The notes under the pieces are model-generated. The model saw only the letters and a program-made list of their open reading frames with translations. It was not told the origin of the DNA and made no database searches. Positions 8,526 through 16,106 of a DNA stretch of 50,148 nucleotides are shown piece after piece. The DNA lies in the NCBI GenBank assembly GCA_043800975.1, contig JAZDMK010000187.1, positions 1 through 50,148 on the forward strand. Reading direction: 5' to 3'. Source of the DNA: JAZDMK01 sp043800975 (GTDB taxonomy: Bacteria > Bacteroidota > Bacteroidia > Bacteroidales > JAHJDW01). Made by a program: the position numbers and the translations under genes. How positions within the stretch are numbered: the first letter of the stretch is position 1; each line of letters begins with the position of its first letter.

Positions 8526-8918
8526 TCAGACGTTCACATCAAAACCCAGCTCCGTTTCACTGGCGGGCTTACCTCCTCGGATTCCCCAGTTTTCTAGCGG
8601 TTGCTCATTTAAAACGATGGTCACATCCATAGGATTTATGCCCGGATTTTGTTTCAGATTTTCAACAATGCGCTGATACAAAAGTTTTTTTGCTTCCAAA
8701 GAACGGCCCTTGAAAATAGTTATTTGAATGAGTGTATACTGATCTGTATTGGTAGAACGAATCGTAAAATATTCGGGATCGTGTTCTTCAATAATTTGTC
8801 TTTTATCGTCTTCCGGAATTTTAAAAGCAGCAATCAAAGCCTGATGAATGCTGTTCATCAAAGCTATTTTATACTCTTTTGTTTTTCCGGAAAGTATATC
8901 AATTCTAACGAGTGGCAT
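8526..8918 (-). CDS. Tautomerase family protein
   Basis: 130 residues. It begins MPLVRIDILSGKT, giving the N-terminal Pro2 that acts as catalytic base in 4-oxalocrotonate-tautomerase-superfamily enzymes once Met is removed. The length and the closing motif ENWGIRGGKPASE fit the longer Tautomerase_2 (fused beta-alpha-beta pair) group rather than the 60-residue form. Residues around ITIFKGRSLEAKKLLYQRIVENL supply the second helix. The substrate is unknown; relatives act on keto-enol or malonate-semialdehyde-like compounds. The gene starts 3 bases after the stop of the GGGP-synthase gene on the same strand, so the two are probably co-transcribed, though no metabolic link is obvious. The family call is firm. 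Confidence 0.88.
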   Translation of the reverse strand: MPLVRIDILSGKTKEYKIALMNSIHQALIAAFKIPEDDKRQIIEEHDPEYFTIRSTNTDQYTLIQITIFKGRSLEAKKLLYQRIVENLKQNPGINPMDVTIVLNEQPLENWGIRGGKPASETELGFDVNV

Positions 8919-8921
8919 ATT

Positions 8922-9656
8922 TTATTTATGAATGGCTTCAGCGAATTTTTGAATAAGCGAAGGATTTTCTTCAAACGCAGTTCCGACAACAATCATGTCG
9001 GCACCGGCTTTACAGGCATTTGCAGCATCCTGCGGTTTGCGTAAACCACCACCAATAATGAGTGGAACCTGAATTTCTTTTTTAACTGCAGTAATCATTT
9101 CTGTTGGAACAGGCCTTTCGGCACCACTTCCCGCGTCCATATAAATCAGTTTCATTCCCAGCATTTCGCCGGCCAGCGCAGTACATGCAGCTATTTCGCT
9201 TTTACCGGAAGGAATGGGAAGTGAGTTACTCATATAATGAGCAGTTGTCAGTTTGCCGCTTTCAATCAGCATGTACCCAGTTGGAATCGCTTCCAGCTTT
9301 GCGGCTTTCACATAAGGTGCCGCTACAACATGCTTTCCGATCAGCATCTCGGGGTTACGACCCGAAATCAATGAAAGAAAAAGAATAGCATCAGCATTGC
9401 TGTCGATTTGTAAATTATTTCCGGGGAATAAAACAACCGGAATTTTTGAATTTTCGCGCAATGTTTTCAGACACATTTTCAACTGATCGTTGAATAAAAT
9501 ACTCCCACCGACAAAGAAAACATCTACTTGGGCTTTATCGGACAGTTTACCGATTTTGCGCAGCTTTTCAGCATCCGTTTTGGAGGGATCGACCAATAAA
9601 GCAAAGGTTTTCTGTTTTGATTCCGATCGTTTTTTTATGAATTCGTATACTTTCAT
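8922..9656 (-). CDS. Geranylgeranylglyceryl/heptaprenylglyceryl phosphate synthase (GGGPS/PcrB family)
   Basis: 244 residues forming a TIM barrel. Characteristic segments are ALLVDPSKTD (Asp23, Lys26), DVFFVGGSIL (44-53), VLFPGNN (75-81), MDAGSGAERPVP (173-184), IIGGGLRKPQDA (200-211) and VVGTAFEE (223-230), the last two binding phosphate. The enzyme joins sn-glycerol-1-phosphate to a polyprenyl diphosphate to make an ether-linked prenylglyceryl phosphate. It is central in archaeal lipid synthesis and also occurs in Bacillus (PcrB) and several Bacteroidota, where the physiological product is less clear. The chain-length preference cannot be judged here. It is the first gene of a two-gene unit with the tautomerase and diverges from the LacI-led sugar operon. 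Confidence 0.9.
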   Translation of the reverse strand: MKVYEFIKKRSESKQKTFALLVDPSKTDAEKLRKIGKLSDKAQVDVFFVGGSILFNDQLKMCLKTLRENSKIPVVLFPGNNLQIDSNADAILFLSLISGRNPEMLIGKHVVAAPYVKAAKLEAIPTGYMLIESGKLTTAHYMSNSLPIPSGKSEIAACTALAGEMLGMKLIYMDAGSGAERPVPTEMITAVKKEIQVPLIIGGGLRKPQDAANACKAGADMIVVGTAFEENPSLIQKFAEAIHK

Positions 9657-9673
9657 TGACTAGATAATTAGGA

Positions 9674-9681
9674 CAAATGTA
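9674..9681 (-). promoter_or_regulatory. -7 element (TACATTTG) for the GGGP-synthase gene
   Basis: On the minus strand TACATTTG matches TAnnTTTG, 18 bases before the ATG. Its -33 region would fall at about 9701-9706, next to the LacI-type palindrome at 9707-9724. Confidence 0.5.
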
Positions 9682-9706
9682 ACATTTTTTCAAAAAATTC
9701 ACACAT

Positions 9707-9724
9707 CGCTAAACCGGTTTAGCG
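9707..9724. promoter_or_regulatory. 18-bp perfect palindrome, probable LacI-family operator
   Basis: CGCTAAACCGGTTTAGCG is a perfect inverted repeat with a central CG, the form bound by LacI/CcpA-type repressors. It lies 20 bases upstream of the -7 element at 9745 and 43 bases before the regulator's ATG, in the -33 region, so binding would block initiation. It also borders the divergent GGGP-synthase promoter. Autoregulation of the operon is inferred. Confidence 0.8.
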
Positions 9725-9744
9725 TTTTTTTGTGAAAAATCATT

Positions 9745-9752
9745 TATCTTTG
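9745..9752 (+). promoter_or_regulatory. -7 element (TATCTTTG) of the LacI-GH92 operon
   Basis: TATCTTTG fits TAnnTTTG exactly and lies 15 bases before the ATG at 9768, leaving only a very short leader. No good -33 TTTG is present; that region overlaps the palindrome, which suits a regulated promoter. Confidence 0.6.
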
Positions 9753-9767
9753 AAAAAAAATGATTCG

Positions 9768-10811
9768 ATGAAAAAGATTTCTATACAAGATTTAGCACGT
9801 GAACTGGGTGTTTCAAAGACACTTGTATCCATGGTACTAAACGGTAAAGGTAACGAAAAAGGCATCAGCAAAACCACACAGGAAAGGGTTTATGAGCTTG
9901 CCAAAAAGTGGAATTATAAGCCAAATCAGTTTGCGCGTAGTTTACGTTTAGGTAAGTCAAACACACTGGGGTTAATCGTTGCCGATATTTCCAATATTTT
10001 TTATGCAAAAATTGCTCGTCAGATTGAAGATCATGCAAGCAAATTCGGATATAACCTCATGATTTGCAGCTCAGATGAAAGTCCTGAAAAAGAAACGGCT
10101 CTGATTCAGATGCTTCGCGACAAGCGCGTTGACGGGCTGATTCTTTCTTCTACCCTTGCAAACAGCTCACAGATTCATGAGCTGGTAGATGAAAAATTTC
10201 CTTTTGTGTTAATCGACCGTATATTGCCTGATCTGGATACCAACTATGTTTTAGTTGACAATTATGAAGGTGCGTTTGAAGCTGTGGAGCATCTGATCAA
10301 ACTGGGTTATAAGAATATTGCACAAATTACTATCTCTCCTTCTCACCTTAGCACACTTCGCGATCGTATTGCCGGGTACAAGGATGCCCTTGAAAAACAT
10401 CATTTGAAATACAATCCTGCATTAGTAAAAGAAGTTTCTTTTAATAATGTTCAGGCAAATGTGTACGACATTTTAAAAGAACTTGTTTCTCCTCCGCACA
10501 GTATTCAAGCCTTATTTGTAGCCAACAACAATCTGGCAATGGCCTGCCTGAATTGTCTGCATAGCATGAAACTCCGCGTTCCACAAGACATTGCTTTGAT
10601 CAGCTTTGATGATATTGAATTCTTCAGTTTCAGCAATCCACCGGTAACTGCGGTTGCACAGCCAATTGAAAAGATTTGTCAGAATGCCGTTGAGATTCTT
10701 GTTCACGAAATTAACGATAAAGACACACCGAAAAAACATGTTGTTCTTCCTACCCGCCTAACGATTCGTCAATCTTGTGGTAAATATTTAAAAGAGTTCG
10801 GCACCTTATGA
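9768..10811 (+). CDS. LacI-family transcriptional regulator of the mannoside operon
   Basis: 347 residues from the ATG at 9768. A GTG 12 codons upstream is in frame but lies before the promoter -7 element. Residues 3-60 are the LacI DNA-binding domain: ISIQDLARELGVSKTLVS helix-turn-helix and the hinge helix near KPNQFARSL. The remainder is a periplasmic-binding-protein-like sugar sensor (TLGLIVADISNIFY, then DGLILSST, FVLIDR, then IALISFDD, and TAVAQP). Such proteins bind palindromes with a central CG, and a perfect one lies just upstream at 9707-9724. Its last four bases overlap the start of the GH92 gene, so regulator and enzymes are one transcript. The effector is probably mannose or a derivative, inferred from context. 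Repressor rather than activator is the likelier role. Confidence 0.92.
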   Translation: MKKISIQDLARELGVSKTLVSMVLNGKGNEKGISKTTQERVYELAKKWNYKPNQFARSLRLGKSNTLGLIVADISNIFYAKIARQIEDHASKFGYNLMICSSDESPEKETALIQMLRDKRVDGLILSSTLANSSQIHELVDEKFPFVLIDRILPDLDTNYVLVDNYEGAFEAVEHLIKLGYKNIAQITISPSHLSTLRDRIAGYKDALEKHHLKYNPALVKEVSFNNVQANVYDILKELVSPPHSIQALFVANNNLAMACLNCLHSMKLRVPQDIALISFDDIEFFSFSNPPVTAVAQPIEKICQNAVEILVHEINDKDTPKKHVVLPTRLTIRQSCGKYLKEFGTL

Positions 10812-13732
10812 AGAAACTGATTTTTAGATTTTCACTTGTTTTCATTTCACTTATTTTTGTATTGGCAGGTTGCTCTAAAAAGCCCGCTGATTATGTGAAT
10901 CCAATGGTTGGAACGGGCGGACACGGGCATACATTTCCCGGTGCATGTCTACCGTTTGGAATGGTGCAACTTAGCCCGGATACACGCCTTGAAGGCTGGG
11001 ACGGCTGTTCCGGCTATCATTATTCCGACAGCATTATGTACGGATTTTCTCACACACATCTGAGTGGTACGGGCTGTTCCGATTATGGTGATATTCTTTT
11101 AATGCCGACAACCGGAGAAGGAACATTTAAAAATACCGAGTATGCTTCTGCGTTCAGCCACCAGCGCGAATCAGCTGAACCCGGCTATTACAAAGTAAAG
11201 CTTGATAAATATAATATCACGGCTGAACTCACAGCTACGAAACGAAGTGGATTTCACAAATATACCTATCCAAAAGACAAGGAAAGAAATGTTGTTCTTG
11301 ATCTAAAACACCGCGATGAAGTAATTTCATCTGAAATTGATATTGTGAATGACCGTGAGGTATCCGGCTACAGACGATCAAAAGCGTGGGCACAGGATCA
11401 GGTTGTTTATTTTCACATTCAGTTTTCAAAACCTTTTATAAAACATGTAATCGCCCGAAATGATTCGATTCTTCAGGAAAAGAAAAACATCATCGATAAA
11501 AATTTAAAAGCTGTATTTACTTTTACCCCCGACGAACGTCCGCTCTTTGTTAAATGCGGTATTTCGGCAGTAAGCAAAGAGGGTGCACTGAAAAATCTTC
11601 AGGAAGAAAATCCGGACTGGCGTTTTAAAGCCGTTCGCAATGCAGCCATGGATGCGTGGAACCAAGAACTTTCAAAAATTGAAATCGAAGGCGGAACGGA
11701 AGATCAAAAAAAGAATTTTTATACAAGTCTTTACCACAGTATGATTTCGCCCAACGTATTTTCTGATGTGGATGGAAAATATCCGGGACGTGATAAAAAA
11801 ATTCACACAGCCAGCGGCTACAATCAATACACTGTTTTTTCTTTGTGGGATACGTATCGTGCGCTGCATCCGCTGTTCACAATCATTGATCAAAAAAGAA
11901 CACTGGATTTTATTAAAACATTTTTAACGCAATATCAGCAGGGAGGAAGACTTCCTGTGTGGGAACTTGCAGCGAATGAAACCGACTGCATGATTGGCTA
12001 TCATTCTGTATCGGTGATTGCCGATGCATACATAAAAGGAATTCGCGGCTTTGACGAAAAACTTGCACTGGAAGCGATGAAGTTTAGTGCAAACAGAGAT
12101 GAACTTGGATTGAAATATTATAAGACACTCGGATTTATTCCATCGGAACTGGAATCGGAAAGTGTTTCAAAAACCGCAGAATATGCTTATGACGACTGGT
12201 GTATCGCACAGTTTGCAAAAGCGATGGGTGATCAGAAAACGTATGAAGTGTTTATCAAAAGAGCCCAGTATTACAAAAATCTGTATGATCCTGAAAGCGG
12301 ATTTCTGCGTGCAAAAATTAATAATGCATGGTTTGCTCCTTTTGATCCGTATGAAGTAAACTTTAATTATACTGAGGCAAACGCTTGGCAGTACTGCTAT
12401 TCCATGCCACAGGATTTGAATTGGAATATGAATCAGTTTTGCTGTGTAAAAAGTTTTGAGGCAAATCTGGATCAATTATTTTCTGCAAAAGCGTCTACTT
12501 CCGGACGCGATCAGGCTGACATCACAGGACTGATCGGACAATATGCACACGGCAATGAACCCAGTCATCACATGGCTTATTTGTATAATTACACCGGCAG
12601 TGCATGGAAAACACAAAAACTGGTTCAACAAATCATGCGTGAATTTTACAAACCAACGCCCGATGGTTTAATCGGAAATGAAGACTGCGGGCAGATGTCA
12701 GCATGGTATGTGTTAAGTGCTATGGGAATTTATCCCGTTACACCCGGATCAGATATTTATGTTTTTGGCAGTCCGATTTTTGATAAAGTAACTATGCATC
12801 TTGAAAACGGAAATGAATTTACTATCCGTGCCCGTCGTGCAGCGCCCAATAATATTTACATTCGTTCTGCCGAGCTGAACGGATCGGTATACACAAAAAG
12901 CTATATTCGTCACAGTGATATTATGAAAGGTGGCGAACTTGTTTATGATATGTCGCCTGTTCCTAATAAAAAATTCGGAAACAGTTGCGCCGAAGATTTA
13001 CCCGAATCATCGATTACTGAAAATTTAATCGAGCCAGTGCCCTACGTTGCAACAGGATCGCGTGTTTTCATCGGGAGTTTCAATCTTAGCCTGCAATCGC
13101 TGAATGAAGATTCAAAAATTTATTACCGCATTTCTTCAGATTCTACCTGGCATCATTACACAAAACCTATTCCTGTTGAAAGCAATTGTGCACTGATGAT
13201 GAAATCTGTCAGTAAAAATAATGTACACAGTCCGCTAGTGTATTCACAGTTTCTGAAAATTCCCAAGAACAGAAAAATAACATTACAAACAAAATATGCA
13301 AATCAATACAACGCCGGTGGCGTGAATGCACTGATCGATTTCATTCGTGGCTCCGCTGATTTCCGTAACGGATCCTGGCAAGGCTATGAGGGCATGGATA
13401 TCATTGCTATTATTGATTTGTATGAAACGCAGAATATTTCAAAAATAAGTATGGGTTGTTTGCAGGATGTGAACTCCTGGATTTTCTTTCCTGTAAAAGT
13501 TTCTTTTTCTACTTCTGCCAACGGTAAGAATTTTACATTACAAAAAGAAGTGAAGCCTTCGAAAAGCCCTGATGAATGGGGAACTTTCATTGAAGAACTT
13601 GTTGCAACTTTTCCGGTTGTAAAAGCAAAATATATTAAAGTTGAAGCGAAGAATATGGGTGTATGTCCCGCCGGTCATCCGGGAGCAGGGAAACCTTCAT
13701 GGATCTTTGCTGATGAAATCAGCATTCAATAA
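10808..13732 (+). CDS. GH92 family alpha-mannosidase, lipoprotein, with C-terminal carbohydrate-binding-like domain
   Basis: 974 residues. A lipoprotein signal ends in LAGC (Cys22). The GH92 N-terminal domain opens with YVNPMVGTGGHGHTFPGA and PFGMVQLSPDTR. The (alpha/alpha)6 catalytic part carries NYTEANAWQY (about 519-528), GNEPSHHMAYLYNY and GNEDCGQMSAWYVLSAMG (about 622-639), which hold the acid Glu, the basic Asp and calcium ligands of these inverting exo-alpha-mannosidases. Residues about 835-974 look like a discoidin (F5/8 type C)-like beta-sandwich that may bind glycan. GH92 enzymes trim alpha-1,2/1,3/1,4/1,6-linked mannose from N-glycans or yeast mannan; the linkage cannot be read here. 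It would act at the periplasmic or outer face. The start overlaps the lacI stop by 4 bases. Confidence 0.94.
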   Translation: MKKLIFRFSLVFISLIFVLAGCSKKPADYVNPMVGTGGHGHTFPGACLPFGMVQLSPDTRLEGWDGCSGYHYSDSIMYGFSHTHLSGTGCSDYGDILLMPTTGEGTFKNTEYASAFSHQRESAEPGYYKVKLDKYNITAELTATKRSGFHKYTYPKDKERNVVLDLKHRDEVISSEIDIVNDREVSGYRRSKAWAQDQVVYFHIQFSKPFIKHVIARNDSILQEKKNIIDKNLKAVFTFTPDERPLFVKCGISAVSKEGALKNLQEENPDWRFKAVRNAAMDAWNQELSKIEIEGGTEDQKKNFYTSLYHSMISPNVFSDVDGKYPGRDKKIHTASGYNQYTVFSLWDTYRALHPLFTIIDQKRTLDFIKTFLTQYQQGGRLPVWELAANETDCMIGYHSVSVIADAYIKGIRGFDEKLALEAMKFSANRDELGLKYYKTLGFIPSELESESVSKTAEYAYDDWCIAQFAKAMGDQKTYEVFIKRAQYYKNLYDPESGFLRAKINNAWFAPFDPYEVNFNYTEANAWQYCYSMPQDLNWNMNQFCCVKSFEANLDQLFSAKASTSGRDQADITGLIGQYAHGNEPSHHMAYLYNYTGSAWKTQKLVQQIMREFYKPTPDGLIGNEDCGQMSAWYVLSAMGIYPVTPGSDIYVFGSPIFDKVTMHLENGNEFTIRARRAAPNNIYIRSAELNGSVYTKSYIRHSDIMKGGELVYDMSPVPNKKFGNSCAEDLPESSITENLIEPVPYVATGSRVFIGSFNLSLQSLNEDSKIYYRISSDSTWHHYTKPIPVESNCALMMKSVSKNNVHSPLVYSQFLKIPKNRKITLQTKYANQYNAGGVNALIDFIRGSADFRNGSWQGYEGMDIIAIIDLYETQNISKISMGCLQDVNSWIFFPVKVSFSTSANGKNFTLQKEVKPSKSPDEWGTFIEELVATFPVVKAKYIKVEAKNMGVCPAGHPGAGKPSWIFADEISIQ

Positions 13733-13741
13733 ATAAATCTT

Positions 13742-15157
13742 ATGGCAATACCGAGCAATCAAAACCTGAGTGGACAAGCTATTTCTCAAAATGGTAAATC
13801 GATAAACCATACCTTTTCTTTTATTGTCGTCACGTGTTTGTTTTTTCTGTGGGGCTTTATAACCTGCATGAATGATATACTGATTCCTTACATGAAAAAA
13901 GTTTTTGTATTGAATTACACACAGGGAATGATGATCCAACTATGTTTTTTCGGCGCCTATTTTATTGGTTCCATTTTGTATTTCATCATATCATCCCGCT
14001 TTGGTGATCCCATTAATAAAATCGGATACAAGAACGGAATCCTTCTGGGACTTGTTATTTCAGCTTTGGGAACGGCCTTGTTTTATCCTGCTGCAGAATA
14101 TGCTTTGTATGGTTTTTTTCTGGCTGCCTTGTTTATTCTCGGACTCGGATTTACACTATTGCAAATTGCTGCAAATCCCTACGTCGCAATTCTTGGAGAA
14201 GAAAAAACGGCATCCAGTCGCTTGAATTTATCCCAGGGGTTTAATTCCTTCGGCACAACGATTGCACCTTTGCTCGGTGGCTATTTTATCTTTCAATACT
14301 TCGCTTCGCATGATCCCAAAAGTGCCGATTCAGTCGTTGTTCCTTACATGGTTTTTACAGCCGCATTTTTGTTGATGGCTCTTGTAATAAAATTTGTTAA
14401 ACTTCCTTCTTTCACAAACAAAGAACAGTTTGAGAAGAAAACTGGTGCGCTACGTTTTCCGAATCTAAGTTTTGGAATCATTGCAATCTTCATGTATGTA
14501 GGCGCTGAAGTTAGTGTTGGCAGCATGCTGATCAGCTTTTTGGGGTTACCTGAAATTGCAGGACTCACCGAAAAAGATGCGAGCGTTTATGTTGCTTACT
14601 ACTGGGGTGGCCTGATGATAGGTCGATTCCTCGGTGCGTTCTCACTCAGCAGCATGAAACGGGAAATAAAATTTTTCACCATGATTGCTGTTCCGCTGAT
14701 TGCCTTTGGTGTGATTTCCTATTTTGAAAATGTTGAAACTGCATTGATTTATGGAATTTTTATGCTGGTGAATTTTGCTGCATTTATGATTGGCGGATCA
14801 AAAGCTGCACGTACACTTTTTATTTTCTCCATCTTTTGTGCAGCACTTCTTGGAATTACCATGTTCTCAAGCGGAGAAACAGCGATGTGGTGCGTAATTG
14901 GTGTCGGACTCTTTAATTCCATCATGTGGTCGAATATTTTTACACTTTCCATCGCAGGATTGGGAAAATATACAAGTCAGGGCTCATCCTTGCTGGTAAT
15001 GGCAATCGTAGGCGGAGCGCTGCTTCCCGTTCTTATGGGCATGTCGGCAGATGCTATTGGTGTACATAATTCTTTTTATGTTCCTTTACTTGCTTATATT
15101 TACATTGCTTTTTACGGAATCAGAGGTTATAAACAAAAGAGATTGAAGAATGAATAA
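13742..15157 (+). CDS. Sugar MFS transporter, FucP/GluP type
   Basis: 471 residues with about 12 membrane segments. The opening FFLWGFITCMNDILIPYMKK carries the D-x-L-x-P signature of the fucose/glucose:H+ symporter branch of the major facilitator superfamily. LLQIAANPYVAILG and LNLSQGFNSFGTTIAP are further typical segments of that branch. It lies in the inner membrane and would bring in a free hexose with protons. The gene starts 9 bases after the GH92 stop and overlaps the kinase start by 8 bases, so the imported sugar is most simply the mannose released by GH92. Related proteins carry fucose, glucose, galactose or N-acetylglucosamine, so mannose is an inference from context. The Met at 13742 gives a sensible cytosolic N-tail before the first helix. 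Confidence 0.92.
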   Translation: MAIPSNQNLSGQAISQNGKSINHTFSFIVVTCLFFLWGFITCMNDILIPYMKKVFVLNYTQGMMIQLCFFGAYFIGSILYFIISSRFGDPINKIGYKNGILLGLVISALGTALFYPAAEYALYGFFLAALFILGLGFTLLQIAANPYVAILGEEKTASSRLNLSQGFNSFGTTIAPLLGGYFIFQYFASHDPKSADSVVVPYMVFTAAFLLMALVIKFVKLPSFTNKEQFEKKTGALRFPNLSFGIIAIFMYVGAEVSVGSMLISFLGLPEIAGLTEKDASVYVAYYWGGLMIGRFLGAFSLSSMKREIKFFTMIAVPLIAFGVISYFENVETALIYGIFMLVNFAAFMIGGSKAARTLFIFSIFCAALLGITMFSSGETAMWCVIGVGLFNSIMWSNIFTLSIAGLGKYTSQGSSLLVMAIVGGALLPVLMGMSADAIGVHNSFYVPLLAYIYIAFYGIRGYKQKRLKNE

Positions 15158-16106
15158 GGTCGCTGTAGGAATAGATATAGGTGGTACCAATACGGTATTC
15201 GGTCTGGTTGGACGTGACGGAGAAATAAGTCGTGAATGTTGCATAAAAACAACATCTTTTGAGTCACCCATGTTGCTTGCTAAGTCCATATATGATACCA
15301 TCACTAAAGATTTTCAAAAGAAAGAATCAGATTTAGCAGGTATTGGTATCGGTGCACCCAATGGAAACTTTTTTAAAGGAACGATAGAACATGCACCCAA
15401 CTTAGCCTGGAAGGGCATCGTTGAATTAAAAAGTATTTTTGAAGAATGCTTTCATCTTCCTGTTTATGTTAATAATGATGCAAACCTTGCTGCACTAGGC
15501 GAAATGGTTTTTGGTGGCGCCAAAGGAATGCAGAATTTTGTATCTGTCACACTGGGAACTGGCCTGGGCTCGGGAATTGTTTTGAATGGTGAGTTGCTAT
15601 ATGGTCACACGGGTTTTGCCGGTGAACTTGGTCATACGGTTGCTGTTCCACAAGGAAGACAATGTGGCTGCGGGAAACATGGATGTCTGGAACAATATGC
15701 ATCGGTTACCGGAGTTCAGATTTCTGTACACGAACTGATTTCATCAGGACATTCTAACGGCCTGTATAAAGGAGTTCCAGAAAATGAAATTTCAGGATTA
15801 TTTATTACAGAAGCTGCTCGAAAAGGGGATCCTGTTGCATTAAGTGCATTTGATACAGCCGGAAAGATGCTTGGAATGAGGCTTGCTGATCTTGTTGCAT
15901 TAATTAATCCGGAAGCAATCTTTTTATTTGGTGGTCTTGCGAATGCAAAAGAACTAATTCTTGAACCGACAAAAAAATATCTTTACGAATTCTCCTCTCC
16001 CATTTTTCAGAATTCAGCAACATTAAAAATTTCAGAATTACTCCAAAAAAACGCAGCTGTACTTGGCGCAGGAGCTATGGTATGGCACTATGAACAAAAA
16101 AAATGA
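15150..16106 (+). CDS. ROK family sugar kinase (glucokinase/mannokinase-like)
   Basis: 318 residues. The ATP-binding DIGGTN is at 9-14. The sugar-binding NND has catalytic base Asp110, and GAP at 68-70 contributes to the pocket. ELGH (159-162) supplies a sugar-contacting Glu and zinc-binding His, and CGCGKHGC (172-179) with Glu181 completes the ROK zinc site. These complete motifs mark an active kinase, not a NagC-like repressor, since no N-terminal helix-turn-helix is present. It phosphorylates a hexose with ATP at position 6 in the cytoplasm. Given its neighbours, mannose is the likeliest physiological substrate, with glucose or N-acetylmannosamine as alternatives. It overlaps the transporter by 8 bases and the next gene by 4, suggesting coupled translation. 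Confidence 0.93.
   Translation: MNKVAVGIDIGGTNTVFGLVGRDGEISRECCIKTTSFESPMLLAKSIYDTITKDFQKKESDLAGIGIGAPNGNFFKGTIEHAPNLAWKGIVELKSIFEECFHLPVYVNNDANLAALGEMVFGGAKGMQNFVSVTLGTGLGSGIVLNGELLYGHTGFAGELGHTVAVPQGRQCGCGKHGCLEQYASVTGVQISVHELISSGHSNGLYKGVPENEISGLFITEAARKGDPVALSAFDTAGKMLGMRLADLVALINPEAIFLFGGLANAKELILEPTKKYLYEFSSPIFQNSATLKISELLQKNAAVLGAGAMVWHYEQKK

Noticed and set aside
15150..16106. ROK protein as a NagC-like repressor
   Set aside because: There is no N-terminal DNA-binding domain, and the ATP, base and zinc motifs are complete as in kinases.
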